A DNA stretch of 56,601 nt, taken from contig QIBA01000063.1 of assembly GCA_003225175.1 (NCBI GenBank), positions 1 to 56,601 on the forward strand, read 5' to 3'. The notes under the pieces were generated by a model. That model was not told the origin of the DNA. It saw only the letters and a program-made list of their open reading frames with translations, and made no database searches. Source of the DNA: Acidobacteriota bacterium (lineage in GTDB: Bacteria > Acidobacteriota > Terriglobia > Terriglobales > Acidobacteriaceae). The position numbers and the translations under genes are program-made. This document shows, piece by piece, positions 36,168-45,700 of the stretch (the first letter of the stretch is position 1; every line of letters starts with the position of its first letter).

Positions 36168-36521
36168 ATGAATATTGGTGAGACTATCCGCAGTTATCGC
36201 CTGCAAAAGGGCATGTCGCAGGGTGACATCGAAAAACGTACGGGGCTGCTGCGCTGCTATCTCTCGCGCGTCGAAAACGGCCACACGATTCCGTCGCTCG
36301 ATACGCTAGCCAAAATAGCGTCGGCCATGGACATCGCATTGGCACAGTTTTTCGCCGACCACAATTCGGAAACGCAAAATGGAAAGAACCTTCCGCAATG
36401 GAGCGACGACGAAGTCCGCTTCCTCACCCAGTTCCGCCGTTATTCCAACAATCTGAACGACAGCGATCGCAAGCTGGTGTTGGCTATGGTCAAGAAGCTG
36501 GCGGCGGGTTCTGGGAAGTAG
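36168..36521 (+). CDS. XRE-family HTH regulator
   Basis: 117 residues. The N-terminal lambda-Cro-type HTH is at about 4-60 (IRSYRLQKGMSQGDIEKRTG, YLSRVENGHTIPSLDTLAKI). The C-terminal 55 residues are a short helical region (FLTQFRRYSNNLNDSDRKLV), probably for dimerisation. Candidate targets are the neighbours or itself. The leader sequence upstream contains no SD. Confidence 0.9.
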   Translation: MNIGETIRSYRLQKGMSQGDIEKRTGLLRCYLSRVENGHTIPSLDTLAKIASAMDIALAQFFADHNSETQNGKNLPQWSDDEVRFLTQFRRYSNNLNDSDRKLVLAMVKKLAAGSGK

Positions 36522-36596
36522 GATAGTCGTTGTCATTCCTCATCGCCAAAACCTGGTGGTTCGGAATGAAAGACAAGAGCGAGAGACAGCAAGAGG

Positions 36597-37271
36597 CTAA
36601 GCCGCCTTACTCGCCTCATTGAGTGCCAAAACAGCCAGCTCCAAACGATCCCGAGCCCCGGTCTTTCCGAAGATACTCTGCAGATGCCGCTTCACCGTGT
36701 TCTCACTAATAGTGAGCTGGTTGGCGATATCGCGGTTCTTCATCCCCCGCGCCACTGAATAAGCGATCTGCCGCTCGCGATCAGAGAGACGGTGCAAAGA
36801 CGCCTGTGGTGTGGCATGAGTCGTTCGCGTGTCATTGGCGAGACTACTCACAACCTGGTGTGCCAACTCGTCAGAAAACGCCAGTTCTCCTGACGCAACC
36901 AGGCGGATGGCTTCAAATAGCCTCTGCGGACCATCACCCTTCATCACCAGACCGCGCGCGCCGAGCCGTACTACCTGAGCATAGTCAGTGTCTGACTCCG
37001 ACGCAGTCAGAACAACCGTCGCAACACGGTTGCCGGAACGGTCCAGTGTGCGCAGAACTTCGAAGCCATCGAAGTCAGGCATAAAGAGGTCAAGCACGAG
37101 CACGTCGGGATGGTAGCGCTGCACCATGTCGAGCGCTTCTTGGCCATTCGAGGCCGAGCTTTCAACCTCGAAATCATTTTGGGTTGAGAGCAGCAGCGAC
37201 AGAGATTCCCGCAAAATGGCGTGATCGTCGGCCAGGACAATCCGGATCTTGGGCACGTTAGGTTCGGACAT
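36597..37271 (-). CDS. NarL/LuxR-type response regulator
   Basis: 224 residues from ATG 37271. Receiver 8-125 with DD at 15-16, phosphoacceptor D61 (VLVLDLFMPDFDG) and Lys in GLVMKGDGPQRL. The LuxR HTH is at 160-220 (LSDRERQIAYSVARGMKNRD, ISENTVKRHLQSIFGK). No partner kinase is adjacent. Confidence 0.93.
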   Translation of the reverse strand: MSEPNVPKIRIVLADDHAILRESLSLLLSTQNDFEVESSASNGQEALDMVQRYHPDVLVLDLFMPDFDGFEVLRTLDRSGNRVATVVLTASESDTDYAQVVRLGARGLVMKGDGPQRLFEAIRLVASGELAFSDELAHQVVSSLANDTRTTHATPQASLHRLSDRERQIAYSVARGMKNRDIANQLTISENTVKRHLQSIFGKTGARDRLELAVLALNEASKAA

Positions 37272-37443
37272 ACGCTATGTCTTAGATGCCCAAAGACTAA
37301 CTGGGGTGGGAGTGCCAAAGGTGCAATGTCGAGAGCTGCTGCATAGGCGGTTACGAAGGTTCCGGGCACCCGGGAAGGGCAAGGATTTCCCATGCTATAT
37401 TCCGCTCCAAGCGGCCCATTTGTGCCCAGCCGCAGGTGCGCCC

Positions 37444-38043
37444 TTGACCATCGACGAAGAGCTGAATCAACTCGAGGACAGTGTCCGCCGGCTAAAAATC
37501 GAGTATGACATTTTCTTCGGCGGGGGCGCCAAAAAACCTCCCACCGATCTCGAGTGGCGAGTGCAGTCTCTGCTTAAAAAGTACAGCGACGGCCGCCGGC
37601 TCAGCTATGGACAACGCTTCAAATTCAGCTCCGTTCAGCAAAAGTATGCGGTCTACAACTCTCTTTGGCAGCAGAAGCTCAGGATCAAAGAAGAAGGCTA
37701 CCGCCGCCCGCAGGATGCTCTCCTGGCCATTCAAGGTCTCCGCGACTTTGAGGACGAAGCTCCCGAAGTAATCGAGATCAGCAAGCCGGAGCCTTTCCGC
37801 ATTACCTGTTCAGATGTCGACGCCGAGAAGAACAAAGTAAAGGCCCTGTACGACGCCATGGCAGAGGCTCGCAAGCAACACAAAGCCAAAGCCCCAGCCG
37901 GAAACTTCGAATCGTTCCAGCAATTCGTCAAGAAAAAAACCGAACAGCTTCGCAGGGAGTATGGTACTTCCATAGTCGAGTACAGCGTGGAAGTCGAAAA
38001 GGGTCAAGTACGGCTCAAAGCAAGGGCGATGTCAGCAAAATAG
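37444..38043 (+). CDS. MXAN_5187-type conserved protein
   Basis: 199 residues from TTG 37444 (AGGT 8 nt upstream; TATATT at 37395-37400 could be the -10). The longer frame back to 37249 overlaps the divergent regulator and looks non-coding. The EEYDIFFGGG-like start (KIEYDIFFGGGAKKPP), the RRLSYGQRFKFSSVQQKYAV segment and YNSLWQQKLRIKEEGYRRP match, as I recall, the C-terminal domain of MXAN_5187-like proteins. It is helical and cytosolic, of unknown function. Confidence 0.75.
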   Translation: MTIDEELNQLEDSVRRLKIEYDIFFGGGAKKPPTDLEWRVQSLLKKYSDGRRLSYGQRFKFSSVQQKYAVYNSLWQQKLRIKEEGYRRPQDALLAIQGLRDFEDEAPEVIEISKPEPFRITCSDVDAEKNKVKALYDAMAEARKQHKAKAPAGNFESFQQFVKKKTEQLRREYGTSIVEYSVEVEKGQVRLKARAMSAK

Positions 38044-38406
38044 TCCCCGCCCTCAGACGTAATTCACAGCGCCGAAGGCGCGGCATTCCCGTAGCCCACA
38101 TGCGAATGAGCCGTGATGGAAAGACACCCAAAAACCCGAGCCCGTAGGGCGGCATTCTTGTAGCCCACGTGCGGCTCAGCCGTGGGTAAAACGTATCAAA
38201 AAGAAAACGAGCCCGTAGGGCGGCATTCTTGAACATGCAGAATGTCGTTGCACATCCATGTTCTCAATCCATAATCACGATTTGCATTCGTTGTTTTGCG
38301 CGACGCATCGCCGAATGAATGCCGCCCTCCGGGCTCGGGTTTTTGGGTGTCTTCCCACCCACGGCTCCATTCGCACGTGGGCTACGGGAATATCGCGCCT
38401 TCCGCG
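38044..38406. repeat. Cluster of palindromic TAGCCCACxTGCG repeats
   Basis: Successive units at 38066-38125 (GCGGCATTCCCGTAGCCCAC), 38140-38200 (GCGGCATTCTTGTAGCCCAC) and 38215-38235 face inverted units at 38318-38405 (ATGCCGCCCTCCGGGCTCGG, ACGTGGGCTACGGGAATATC). The whole spacer between the convergent genes can fold back on itself. The arms are related to those of 5511-5753. No gene. Confidence 0.7.
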
Positions 38407-40014
38407 CTAATCAATGATCGATCGCAACCTTCTCAGCACCGTTTGCGTTTCGGGAATCCCAACCATCGAAGTGAGCAAGAAATAAAGCACACCGTAGGGA
38501 ATCAGCACCGCCGTCGCGACCAGAATGGGATGGCGATGTCCAACCGCGAGCTTAATCCCAAAACCGACCGCCGCAGATATCAGCGCGGAGAACCAGAGCT
38601 TGGCCAGAAATGCGCTGGCAGGCGCTACTGCGCCGATGCGCTGATGCAGCTTCCAGCGTAAGAGCAAAAACTCAATCCACCCAGCAACACCTGCGGACGC
38701 TGTCAATCCAGCCACACCCCAACTTCGATCAATGCCAACCATCTGCGGCAAGCGCAGCGCGCAAAAGAGTCCGAGCAAAGTAGTAAGCGCCACCCGAATC
38801 ATGGCGAAGCGCAGCGGCGTGCGCGTGTCGCGCAGCGCGTAATACGTCGACGAGTAGAGTCTTCCCAGCGATGACGCGAGCAGTCCTACCGCTGAGCCGG
38901 CGAGAATGCCCCAAACGTATATCGCGTTCTCGTGTGTGAATCTTCCCGACTGATAAATCAGTGCCGACACAACATCGCCCAAAATAAGAAACGCCATCGC
39001 GGAAGGAACTACAAGAAATGCGATCTGGCGTAGCGCTCTGCCGAGACGGGTTCGCAACTGCGCTGCGATCTCGCTGTCGCTGCCGAGCGTTCCCGACATT
39101 GCCGGCAACTCCGCCGCCGACACGCTCATGCCGAACAGGCTGATCGGCAGTGTGTAAAGGATCTGCGCGTATCCCAAAGCCGCAACCGCCCCTGTCGGAA
39201 GATAGCTGGCAATGATCGAATCGACGTAGGCGCTGAGTTGCACCACGCCACGACCGATAAGAACAGGAAAAAAATTGCGAACTACCTCGTGCACACTCGC
39301 GAGCTGAAGCGCAAGTTGAATTCGCAGGCGGCCTATGAGGCGCAGCGTCACGGGTAGCTGCACGCCCAGTTGCAAAGCGCTGCCTGCGACCGATCCCCAC
39401 GCCGTGATCACAGCCAGCGACTCCTCAGAGTGGTTGCGCCCAAAGCCGATCAGCGTGGCGATCATCACTGCATTCCAGGCGACCGGCGCAGCGTAAGAAA
39501 GAAAGAATTTGCGATGACTGTTGAGAATGCCCAGGCACCACGCCGACATCACCAGCAGTCCAGCGCCGGGAAATAGAATGCGCACGAGACGAATGGTGAG
39601 TTCTCGCTTGGCGCCGTGGAATCCCGGAGCGATGGCGTCAATGATGTAAGGAGTCGCGAGCACTCCGATCAACACGAGCACTGCAGTGACAAGCGCGAGC
39701 AGGGTGGCTACCGCATCGGCCACATCGCTTGCTTCTTCATCTTTACCGAGCGCTCGCAGCCGCGCATAAACAGGAATGAACGAGGCCGATAGAACTCCCT
39801 CCCCAAACAGATTCTGCAGAAAATTCGGGATGCGAATGGCAGCACGAAAGACATCAGCTGTGTCGGAATTGCCGAAGTAATGTGCGAAGACGCGCTCGCG
39901 AATCAGACCGGCAATGCGGCTGAGAAAAATTCCCGCAGCAACCAGACTTGCCGAACGCCCACTCGCGGCTGGTGCGGGTTTCTGGCTCGATGTGCTCTCG
40001 GTCGGAATGGGCAT
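38407..40014 (-). CDS. murJ: Lipid II flippase MurJ
   Basis: MurJ moves lipid II across the inner membrane for peptidoglycan synthesis. 535 residues with about 14 TM helices of the MOP/MATE-like MVF family. Recognisable segments: FLSRIAGLIRERVFAHYFG, DVFRAAIRIPNFLQNLFGEG, SFIPVYARL and GRGVVQLSAYVDSIIASYLP. Arg residues in the first helices, needed for substrate binding in E. coli MurJ, are kept. The start is ATG 40014. It is a stand-alone gene divergent from frr. Confidence 0.95.
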   Translation of the reverse strand: MPIPTESTSSQKPAPAASGRSASLVAAGIFLSRIAGLIRERVFAHYFGNSDTADVFRAAIRIPNFLQNLFGEGVLSASFIPVYARLRALGKDEEASDVADAVATLLALVTAVLVLIGVLATPYIIDAIAPGFHGAKRELTIRLVRILFPGAGLLVMSAWCLGILNSHRKFFLSYAAPVAWNAVMIATLIGFGRNHSEESLAVITAWGSVAGSALQLGVQLPVTLRLIGRLRIQLALQLASVHEVVRNFFPVLIGRGVVQLSAYVDSIIASYLPTGAVAALGYAQILYTLPISLFGMSVSAAELPAMSGTLGSDSEIAAQLRTRLGRALRQIAFLVVPSAMAFLILGDVVSALIYQSGRFTHENAIYVWGILAGSAVGLLASSLGRLYSSTYYALRDTRTPLRFAMIRVALTTLLGLFCALRLPQMVGIDRSWGVAGLTASAGVAGWIEFLLLRWKLHQRIGAVAPASAFLAKLWFSALISAAVGFGIKLAVGHRHPILVATAVLIPYGVLYFLLTSMVGIPETQTVLRRLRSIID

Positions 40015-40055
40015 TCCAATGTCAATCTAGCATTCAGGCAAAGCGGTGACTAATG

Positions 40056-40083
40056 GTAGAGACGCAGCATGCTGCGTCTCTAC
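40056..40083. repeat. Perfect 28-nt palindrome (GTAGAGACGCAGCA type)
   Basis: GTAGAGACGCAGCA followed immediately by its exact complement, with no spacer. It lies between the divergent murJ and frr genes. A degenerate relative (GTAGAGACGCACCA...GTTTAC) occurs at 35425-35450 after fabG. This is a known-looking interspersed palindrome type rather than a gene-specific operator. Confidence 0.7.
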
Positions 40084-40114
40084 TATGTGCCGCGAAGCCT
40101 CGCGCACCTTCCTT

Positions 40115-40120
40115 TATAAT
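40115..40120 (+). promoter_or_regulatory. frr -10 box
   Basis: TATAAT, a perfect -10, lies about 55 nt before the frr ATG. No matching -35 is seen at 17 nt. GGGAGCAAGAG before the ATG serves as SD. Confidence 0.45.
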
Positions 40121-40175
40121 TACCGTTCTTTCATATCGCCGCTTCAGCAACTGAAGCGCCGCTCGGGAGCAAGAG

Positions 40176-40763
40176 ATGGCGGTTTCCATGATGGCCGGCA
40201 ATCCGGCGCTAAAAGAACCCTATGCGCAACTGAAGTCCCGCATGGACAAGGCTGTGAGCGACTTCCGCAACAGCCTTCTGTCTACTCGCACAGGACGGGC
40301 TTCGGTCCACATGGTCGACAGCATTCGCGTCGCCTACTACGGATCGGAAATGCCGCTGAATCAAATCGCGCAGGTGCATGCTCCGGAGGCACAGTTGATT
40401 ACCGTGCAGCCATTTGACCCGAGTTCATTCCCAGAGATTGAAAAGGCGCTGCGCACTTCCGATATGGGCTTCAATCCGCAGAACGATGGAAAAATCATCC
40501 GTATTCCCGTTCCGCCGCTTACCGAGGAACGCCGCAGAGACTTGGTGAAGCATCTGCACAAAGTCCTCGAAGATCACCGCACCGCTGTGCGCAACATTCG
40601 GCGCGATGGCAACGAATTGATCAAGAAGGCACTGAAAGACAAGAAAATCTCGGAAGACGACGAAAAACGCGCGCTCGAAGAGATCCAGCGGCTCACCGAC
40701 GACGAGATCAAGAAGATGGAAGAGATGAGCAAGGCCAAGGAAAAAGAAGTGATGCAGGTGTGA
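40176..40763 (+). CDS. frr: Ribosome recycling factor
   Basis: Frr splits post-termination ribosomes together with EF-G. 195 residues, about 10 more than usual at the N-terminus. Typical segments: FRNSLLSTRTGRASVHMVDS, YYGSEMPLNQIAQV, IRIPVPPLTEERRRDLVKHL, VRNIRRDGNELIKKA and the charged C-terminal helix. The start is ATG 40176 with GGGAG upstream. Frr commonly follows pyrH, but here it stands alone. Confidence 0.97.
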   Translation: MAVSMMAGNPALKEPYAQLKSRMDKAVSDFRNSLLSTRTGRASVHMVDSIRVAYYGSEMPLNQIAQVHAPEAQLITVQPFDPSSFPEIEKALRTSDMGFNPQNDGKIIRIPVPPLTEERRRDLVKHLHKVLEDHRTAVRNIRRDGNELIKKALKDKKISEDDEKRALEEIQRLTDDEIKKMEEMSKAKEKEVMQV

Positions 40764-40949
40764 GTGCCACGCTCGGGAACTGCTATCCACCCGGTCTAGG
40801 AAAGATACTCTTTTGAGGATCCTAGCTGGCGAGCTGGTGAGTGCGCAAAATTGGGACAAAGCAAACCACAAGCATCCCAAAATGCCTCTAGTTACCTTTG
40901 GAACTTCGCTGCCTAGGGCGGGGTTTGAAATCGATAGACGAATACACTA

Positions 40950-41264
40950 ATGTCCACTCAACACAGCATGGCAATCCTCGCACCATCTCTAGATGCTGTT
41001 AAAGGGCAACTCAAAGCAGAATTAGCCCAGATTCCTGCTGTTGAGACCGTGTGTTTGGCTCACGGGGAAGCCGGGCTGTACGTTTGGGTCGGCATTCGCA
41101 GGGATGAGGACACGGTTTGGCAAGCTATTGCCGATGTCGAGGAAAGAGTTGCCGCGGCTCACTCCGATGCCAGTTTCGATTTTCACGTAGTGCCGCTCTC
41201 GCCGGGACGACGTTTAGAGGACTATGTATCTGTAGGTCAGCAGATATTCCATCGAGCAGCCTGA
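40950..41264 (+). CDS. Small partner protein of the HEPN-type gene
   Basis: 104 residues (ATG 40950; ATG 40968 is possible). Alternating strand/helix pattern: PAVETVCLAHGEAG, YVWVGIRRDEDTVWQAIADV, ASFDFHVVPLSPGR. No TM helix. It ends 6 nt before a HEPN-domain frame, the arrangement of many HEPN toxin/MNT antitoxin pairs, but the nucleotidyltransferase GSxxxGxxxxxSDxD motif is absent. It could be a non-enzymatic antitoxin or nucleotide-fold partner. The family is not recognised with certainty. Confidence 0.65.
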   Translation: MSTQHSMAILAPSLDAVKGQLKAELAQIPAVETVCLAHGEAGLYVWVGIRRDEDTVWQAIADVEERVAAAHSDASFDFHVVPLSPGRRLEDYVSVGQQIFHRAA

Positions 41265-41270
41265 AGGCAA

Positions 41271-41687
41271 GTGCCCAAAACCGGAGAACACGTTCAGCGG
41301 GCAGCTCAGAATCTGGAATTCGCGCAGCACTTTGATCTCAAAACCAGCCTCTATATCGATTGGGCGGTGGCTGCCTACTTTTATGCCGCCTTGCATCTTG
41401 TTGATGCACTCCTGTTCGAGGTTGACGGAATAGATCCCGGCAATCATGAATTCAGATGGAATTTCGTGAAGAACAAGCTGTATTTACGCGGAATAAAGAA
41501 CGAATATTGAGTGCTGAAACAGAAGAGTGAGAATGCTCGTTACGACTTGATTACGTTCACCAGCACAAAGCTGGAAAACGAAGTAATTCCACGCTACAGA
41601 TCAATTGAGCAGCATATTCTTCAGCAGCTACCGAGTGCACTCGTTGGTAGTTATCGCTGGTTGACTCGCCCAAAGGCTGCGCCGTAG
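41271..41687 (+). pseudogene. HEPN-domain protein gene interrupted by an in-frame TGA
   Basis: GTG 41271 (AAGG 4 nt upstream) opens a frame of 79 codons ending in TGA at 41508-41510. The same frame continues for 58 more codons to TAG 41685-41687. The joined product (137 residues) looks continuous: a HEPN core with AAYFYAALHLVDALLFE, KLYLRGIKNEY, then beyond the stop VLKQKSENARYDLITF. In such proteins the Tyr before the stop is usually followed by Arg, so CGA to TGA is the likely change. There is no SECIS-like context and no Cys expected here, so I read it as a nonsense mutation or base-call error. A GTG abuts the TGA, so restart is conceivable. Confidence 0.6.
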
Positions 41688-41715
41688 CGAATCGGTTAAA
41701 CCGGCAGTTCCTGAG

Positions 41716-42372
41716 CTAAGCGCTGGCCGCCTCAGATCCCAGCGGCAGGAAGTACTGCGTGCCGCGGATCGGCTCTGACAGCCGCCGCAGAAGTTCCTGT
41801 AGATCCTGATGGCGGTCGACGAAGTCGATATCGTTCGTGTTCACTACCAGCAGATCAGAAGCTGTGTAGTGAAAGAAGAAGTGCTCGTATGCCTTGACGA
41901 CCTCTTCAATGTAGTCATCGCTGACTGCCGATTCACCCGGAGCGTTTTTCCTCCGCAGACGCCTCTTCAGAACTTCCGGACTTGCCTGCAGGTAGATGAC
42001 AAGGTCGGGCGTGGGCAATTGTTCGCGGAAATAGTTGTAGTAACGGTTATAAACAGCCAGCTCGGCATCGTTGAGGTTGATGCAGGCAAACAGCTTGTCC
42101 TTTTCGAAAGTGTAGTCGCAGACGATCGCCTTGTGCGGATTGCGCTCCAGCGCGCGCAGCTGATCAAACCGGGCCATGAGGAAGGCAAACTGCGCCTGAA
42201 ATGCAGCGCCGGGCTCACCATCGTAAAAAGCCGCAAGGAACGGATTGTTTTCGGGCTCAGTGACGCGCTGCGCGTGCAACCGGTCCGCAATAATGCCCGA
42301 GAGCGTGCTCTTGCCTACGCGAATCGGACCGTCCAGGGCGATGTACCGGGGGGGATCGAAGAGCTTGGCCAT
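41716..42372 (-). CDS. Deoxynucleoside kinase
   Basis: 218 residues. P-loop GPIRVGKSTLSG near residue 17, EPENNPFLAAFY near 40, the (D/E)RS-equivalent region CDYTFEKDKLFA near 85, PDLVIYLQASPEVLKRRLRR with the LID Arg residues near 125-140, and a YEHFFFHY segment. This matches the deoxyadenosine/deoxyguanosine kinase family of bacteria (dNK fold), which phosphorylates salvaged deoxynucleosides. The first Gly-rich loop has IR instead of the usual EG. ATG 42372; SD unclear. Confidence 0.9.
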   Translation of the reverse strand: MAKLFDPPRYIALDGPIRVGKSTLSGIIADRLHAQRVTEPENNPFLAAFYDGEPGAAFQAQFAFLMARFDQLRALERNPHKAIVCDYTFEKDKLFACINLNDAELAVYNRYYNYFREQLPTPDLVIYLQASPEVLKRRLRRKNAPGESAVSDDYIEEVVKAYEHFFFHYTASDLLVVNTNDIDFVDRHQDLQELLRRLSEPIRGTQYFLPLGSEAASA

Positions 42373-42761
42373 AAACCGGGTCTGCTCGGAGCATAGCGTG
42401 GAGTAGGAAGAGGAAACAATGCCAAAATTTCCACCGACCGCTTACGTGGTTCCGGCCGCCCCCGCCGGTACAAGGCATGCGACATGACGCGCGGCTGAGT
42501 TCGCAGAGACGCCGTGTGAGCTTTCCTGCAAATCCTTGATCCCCATTTTAGCTACGACGCTCGCAACTCTGCCGCATGCAACTGAAACGGTAAAACTCAA
42601 GCACAACAATCCAGTGAAGCGGGGGGCTAGTTGCGAATGCCGACGACTACAGATGGTTGTGTATGAGTAGCTACGGCGACTTCAATCGCATTTGTGTCGC
42701 ATGCCTTCTACCGGCGGGCGACCGCCGGAACCACGTAAGTGAACGTGTTCACTGCGATCCA
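42373..42761. other. Gene-free interval between the dNK and Big_2 genes
   Basis: Almost all of this 389-nt gap is element C (next entry). TATGCT, 17 nt before the dNK ATG on the minus strand, may be its -10. Nothing else is seen. Confidence 0.5.
42441..42742. repeat. IR-bounded element C (ACGTGGTTCCGGCCGC family)
   Basis: The left arm 42441-42490 (CTTACGTGGTTCCGGCCGCC ... AAGGCATGCGACATG) and the right arm 42693-42742 (inverse reads CTTACGTGGTTCCGGCGGTC ... AAGGCATGCGAC) match at about 40 of 48 positions. The 200-nt interior is AT-richer, without an ORF. It is the cleanest of the three elements of this family. Confidence 0.7.
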
Positions 42762-45700
42762 TCAAGGAACCGCGACCCCACTTGAAACCGTGGATAACGT
42801 GCTCTCCGTCCCACTCGTATCCACCGCAGTCAACGCGTAGTAATACGTCTGCCCTGAAGAGACCGTTGCATCTGGGTATGTAAGCCCACTGATTCCAGCA
42901 GCGATGCGCGTGAAATTAGCCGGCTGGGCTTGCACACATGCTGTGGCTGATGTTCCGCAACGATAAACGTTGTAAGTAACGCTGGGAGTCGTGCTGGCGT
43001 TCCAGGCGAGCGTCACGTTCGCCAAACCCCTCCCTGACAGCGACGGAGCCACGCTGTTGATGTTGCTGGCGAACGTCACCATTCCCGTAGCTGGTCCTGG
43101 TGAGCCCGACGCGGGTGCAAACGTCACGTTGATTTGCATGCTTTGACCGGCGGCGATCGTCATCGGCATGCTGGGCCCAGCGCTGATTGCGAATGCACCG
43201 CCTCCGCCACCGCTTTGCACGATGCTGTCGGAGTTAACTGTGACGCTGTTTCCTACAGCATTGAGCGTGAATGCCAGGGGAGGACTCGTACTACCGTCGG
43301 CCACGTTGCCGAAAGTCAGGCTGGCAGGAGTAACTGTGAGTCCGGCGCCGGTTCCAGCGAGGTTCGCCGTCGCCAGAGGCGTCGTTCCGTTATTCAGAGA
43401 CAGAGAACCCGAGGCGCTGCCCGTGGCCGTCGGAGCGAAGGTAACGGGAACAACCGCGCTCTTTCCAGAAGCGATTGTGACTGGAAAAGTAATTCCGCTC
43501 ACTCCAAATCCGGCGCCTGTGACTGTGGCGGCGGTGAGTGTCACATCTCCGCCTGCTGCGCTCAAGATCGCCTGGATTTGTCCGGTTGACCCGAGGTTGA
43601 CATTCCCAAAACTGAAACTCGAGGGACTCAACGAAGGCCTGCCGCCTGCGGTTGTGAAGTTCAGCCCGGCTACATTTGCATTGTTCACTGTGGCGGACAG
43701 GCTCAGTGGAACAAAGCTATAGGAACTGTTCTGAGGTGTGATGGTGTAAGCGCCATTCGCCAGGACTGTGAACGTATAGTTGCCGTTTAGATCAGGTGTA
43801 GTGGTGGCACTAGCCGCTCCACTCAGCGTGATTGTGGTGCCGGCACTTGCAGCTGCGCTGACGGTGCCTGAAATGCTTGCCGTGGCTGAAATGGTCATGC
43901 TGCCGGCGATGTTTCCTACCGAGGCGGAAATTGTCGATTGACCAACGCCCGCGGCTGTTGCCATGGCGCTTGTATCGAGGCTGACTGCGGCCGAATCGGA
44001 AGAAACCCAGACCGCGGAACTGGTTACGTTCTGCGTGCTGCCGTCGCTGAAAGTTCCGGTTGCACTGAGCTGCTCGTTGGATCCTATCGCGAGTGATGCG
44101 CTCTTTCCGATAACCGCGATCGATTGCATTGCGGCGGCGGTCACTGTCAGCCCGAAGCTGTTGGAGGCAATGCTGCTCTGGGTTGCGGTGATGTTGGCAG
44201 TGCCGATAGCTACGCCGGTCGCAAGACCACCAGCGCTGATGTTGGCAATGGACGGACTCGAACTCGCCCAGGTCACAGCATTCGTGAGGTTCTGGCTGGT
44301 GCCGTCGCTGAACGTTCCAGTCGCCGTGAACTGGACGCTGGTGCCTTTAGCGATCGAAGAGCTGCTTGCATTGATCGCGATGGATTGCAATACCGCCGCA
44401 GTCACAGACAAGGCGACGCTGTTTGATGTAACTCCATCTTGCGTAGCAGTGATATTGCTGGTGCCGATCGCGACACCACTGACAAGACCTGTCGCGCTGA
44501 CGTTGGCAACCGCTGAATTCGAGCTGTTCCAGGTAGCGGCGCCGGCCAGGCTCTGGGTACTGCCGTCGCTGAAGGTTCCGGTTGCGGTGAACTGAACGCT
44601 CGTGCCTTTGGCGATGGAAACGGCGGACGCGCTGATAGTGATCGATTGCAGCGCGGCTGCGGTTATCGTGAGAGGAAAAGTGTTGGACACAACTCCATTT
44701 TGTGTGGCAGTGATGCTGCTGGTGCCGATGGCCTCTCCGGTCGCCAGGCCGCTTGCGCTGATATTCACTGTCGCCGGAGTCGAACTCATCCAGGTGGCGG
44801 TGCTGGTGAGGTTCTGTGTAGTTCCATCACTGAAGGTTCCCGTCGCTGCGAACTGAACGCTCGTGCCTTTCGCGACCGAGGAACTGCTCGCCGTGATGGC
44901 GATCGATTGCAGCGTGGCTGCCGTTACTGCCAGCGCGAAGCTATTCGAAGTAATCCCGTTTTGGGCTGCAGTGATGTTGCTCGACCCGATGGCCATGGCG
45001 CTCGCTAATCCGCCGGCGTTTATGCTCACAACCGCCGTAGCCGAGCTCGTCCATGTGGCCGTATTCGTAAGGTCCTGAGTACTGCCGTCGCTGAACGTTC
45101 CTGTAGCCGTGAACTGAACTGTTGTGCCTTTCGCAATGGAAGAACTGCCGGCGTTAATTGTGATCGACTGCAGGATGGCAGCGGTCACGCTAAGCGGAAA
45201 GCTGTTGGAGGTGATTCCATTCTGGGTCGCGGTGATGTTGCTGGTCCCGAGCGCGACACCGGTGGCCAGGCCCGTCATGTTCACTGTGGCAATCGCCTGA
45301 TTTGAAGTCGACCACGTGGCGGTGTTGCTGAGGTCCTGTGTACTGCCATCGCTGAACGTTCCGGTAGCCGTGAACTGAAGGGTTGTGCCTTTGGCAATCG
45401 ATGAACTGCCGGCATTGATCTTGATCGACTGCAGTATGGCCGGAGTGATTGTCAGGAGCACGGTGTTGGAAGTAATCCCATTTTGGGTCGCGGTGATGTT
45501 CGCCGAACCGATCGCAAGGCCACTCGCGAGGCCAGCGGAGCTGATATTGGCTATGGCTGGACTTGAGCTCGTCCATGTGACGTTGTTCGTCAGGTTCTGT
45601 GTGCTGCCGTCGCTGTAGGTTCCTGTGGCTGTGAATTGAACGCTTGTTCCTTTCGCCATGGAAGAGTTGGTGGCGTTAATGGTGATCGATTGCAGAGTGG

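Noticed and set aside
41508-41510. TGA in the HEPN gene read as selenocysteine
   Set aside because: No Cys is expected at this position in the family, and no suitable hairpin with loop 16-37 nt downstream is evident. A CGA to TGA change explains it better.
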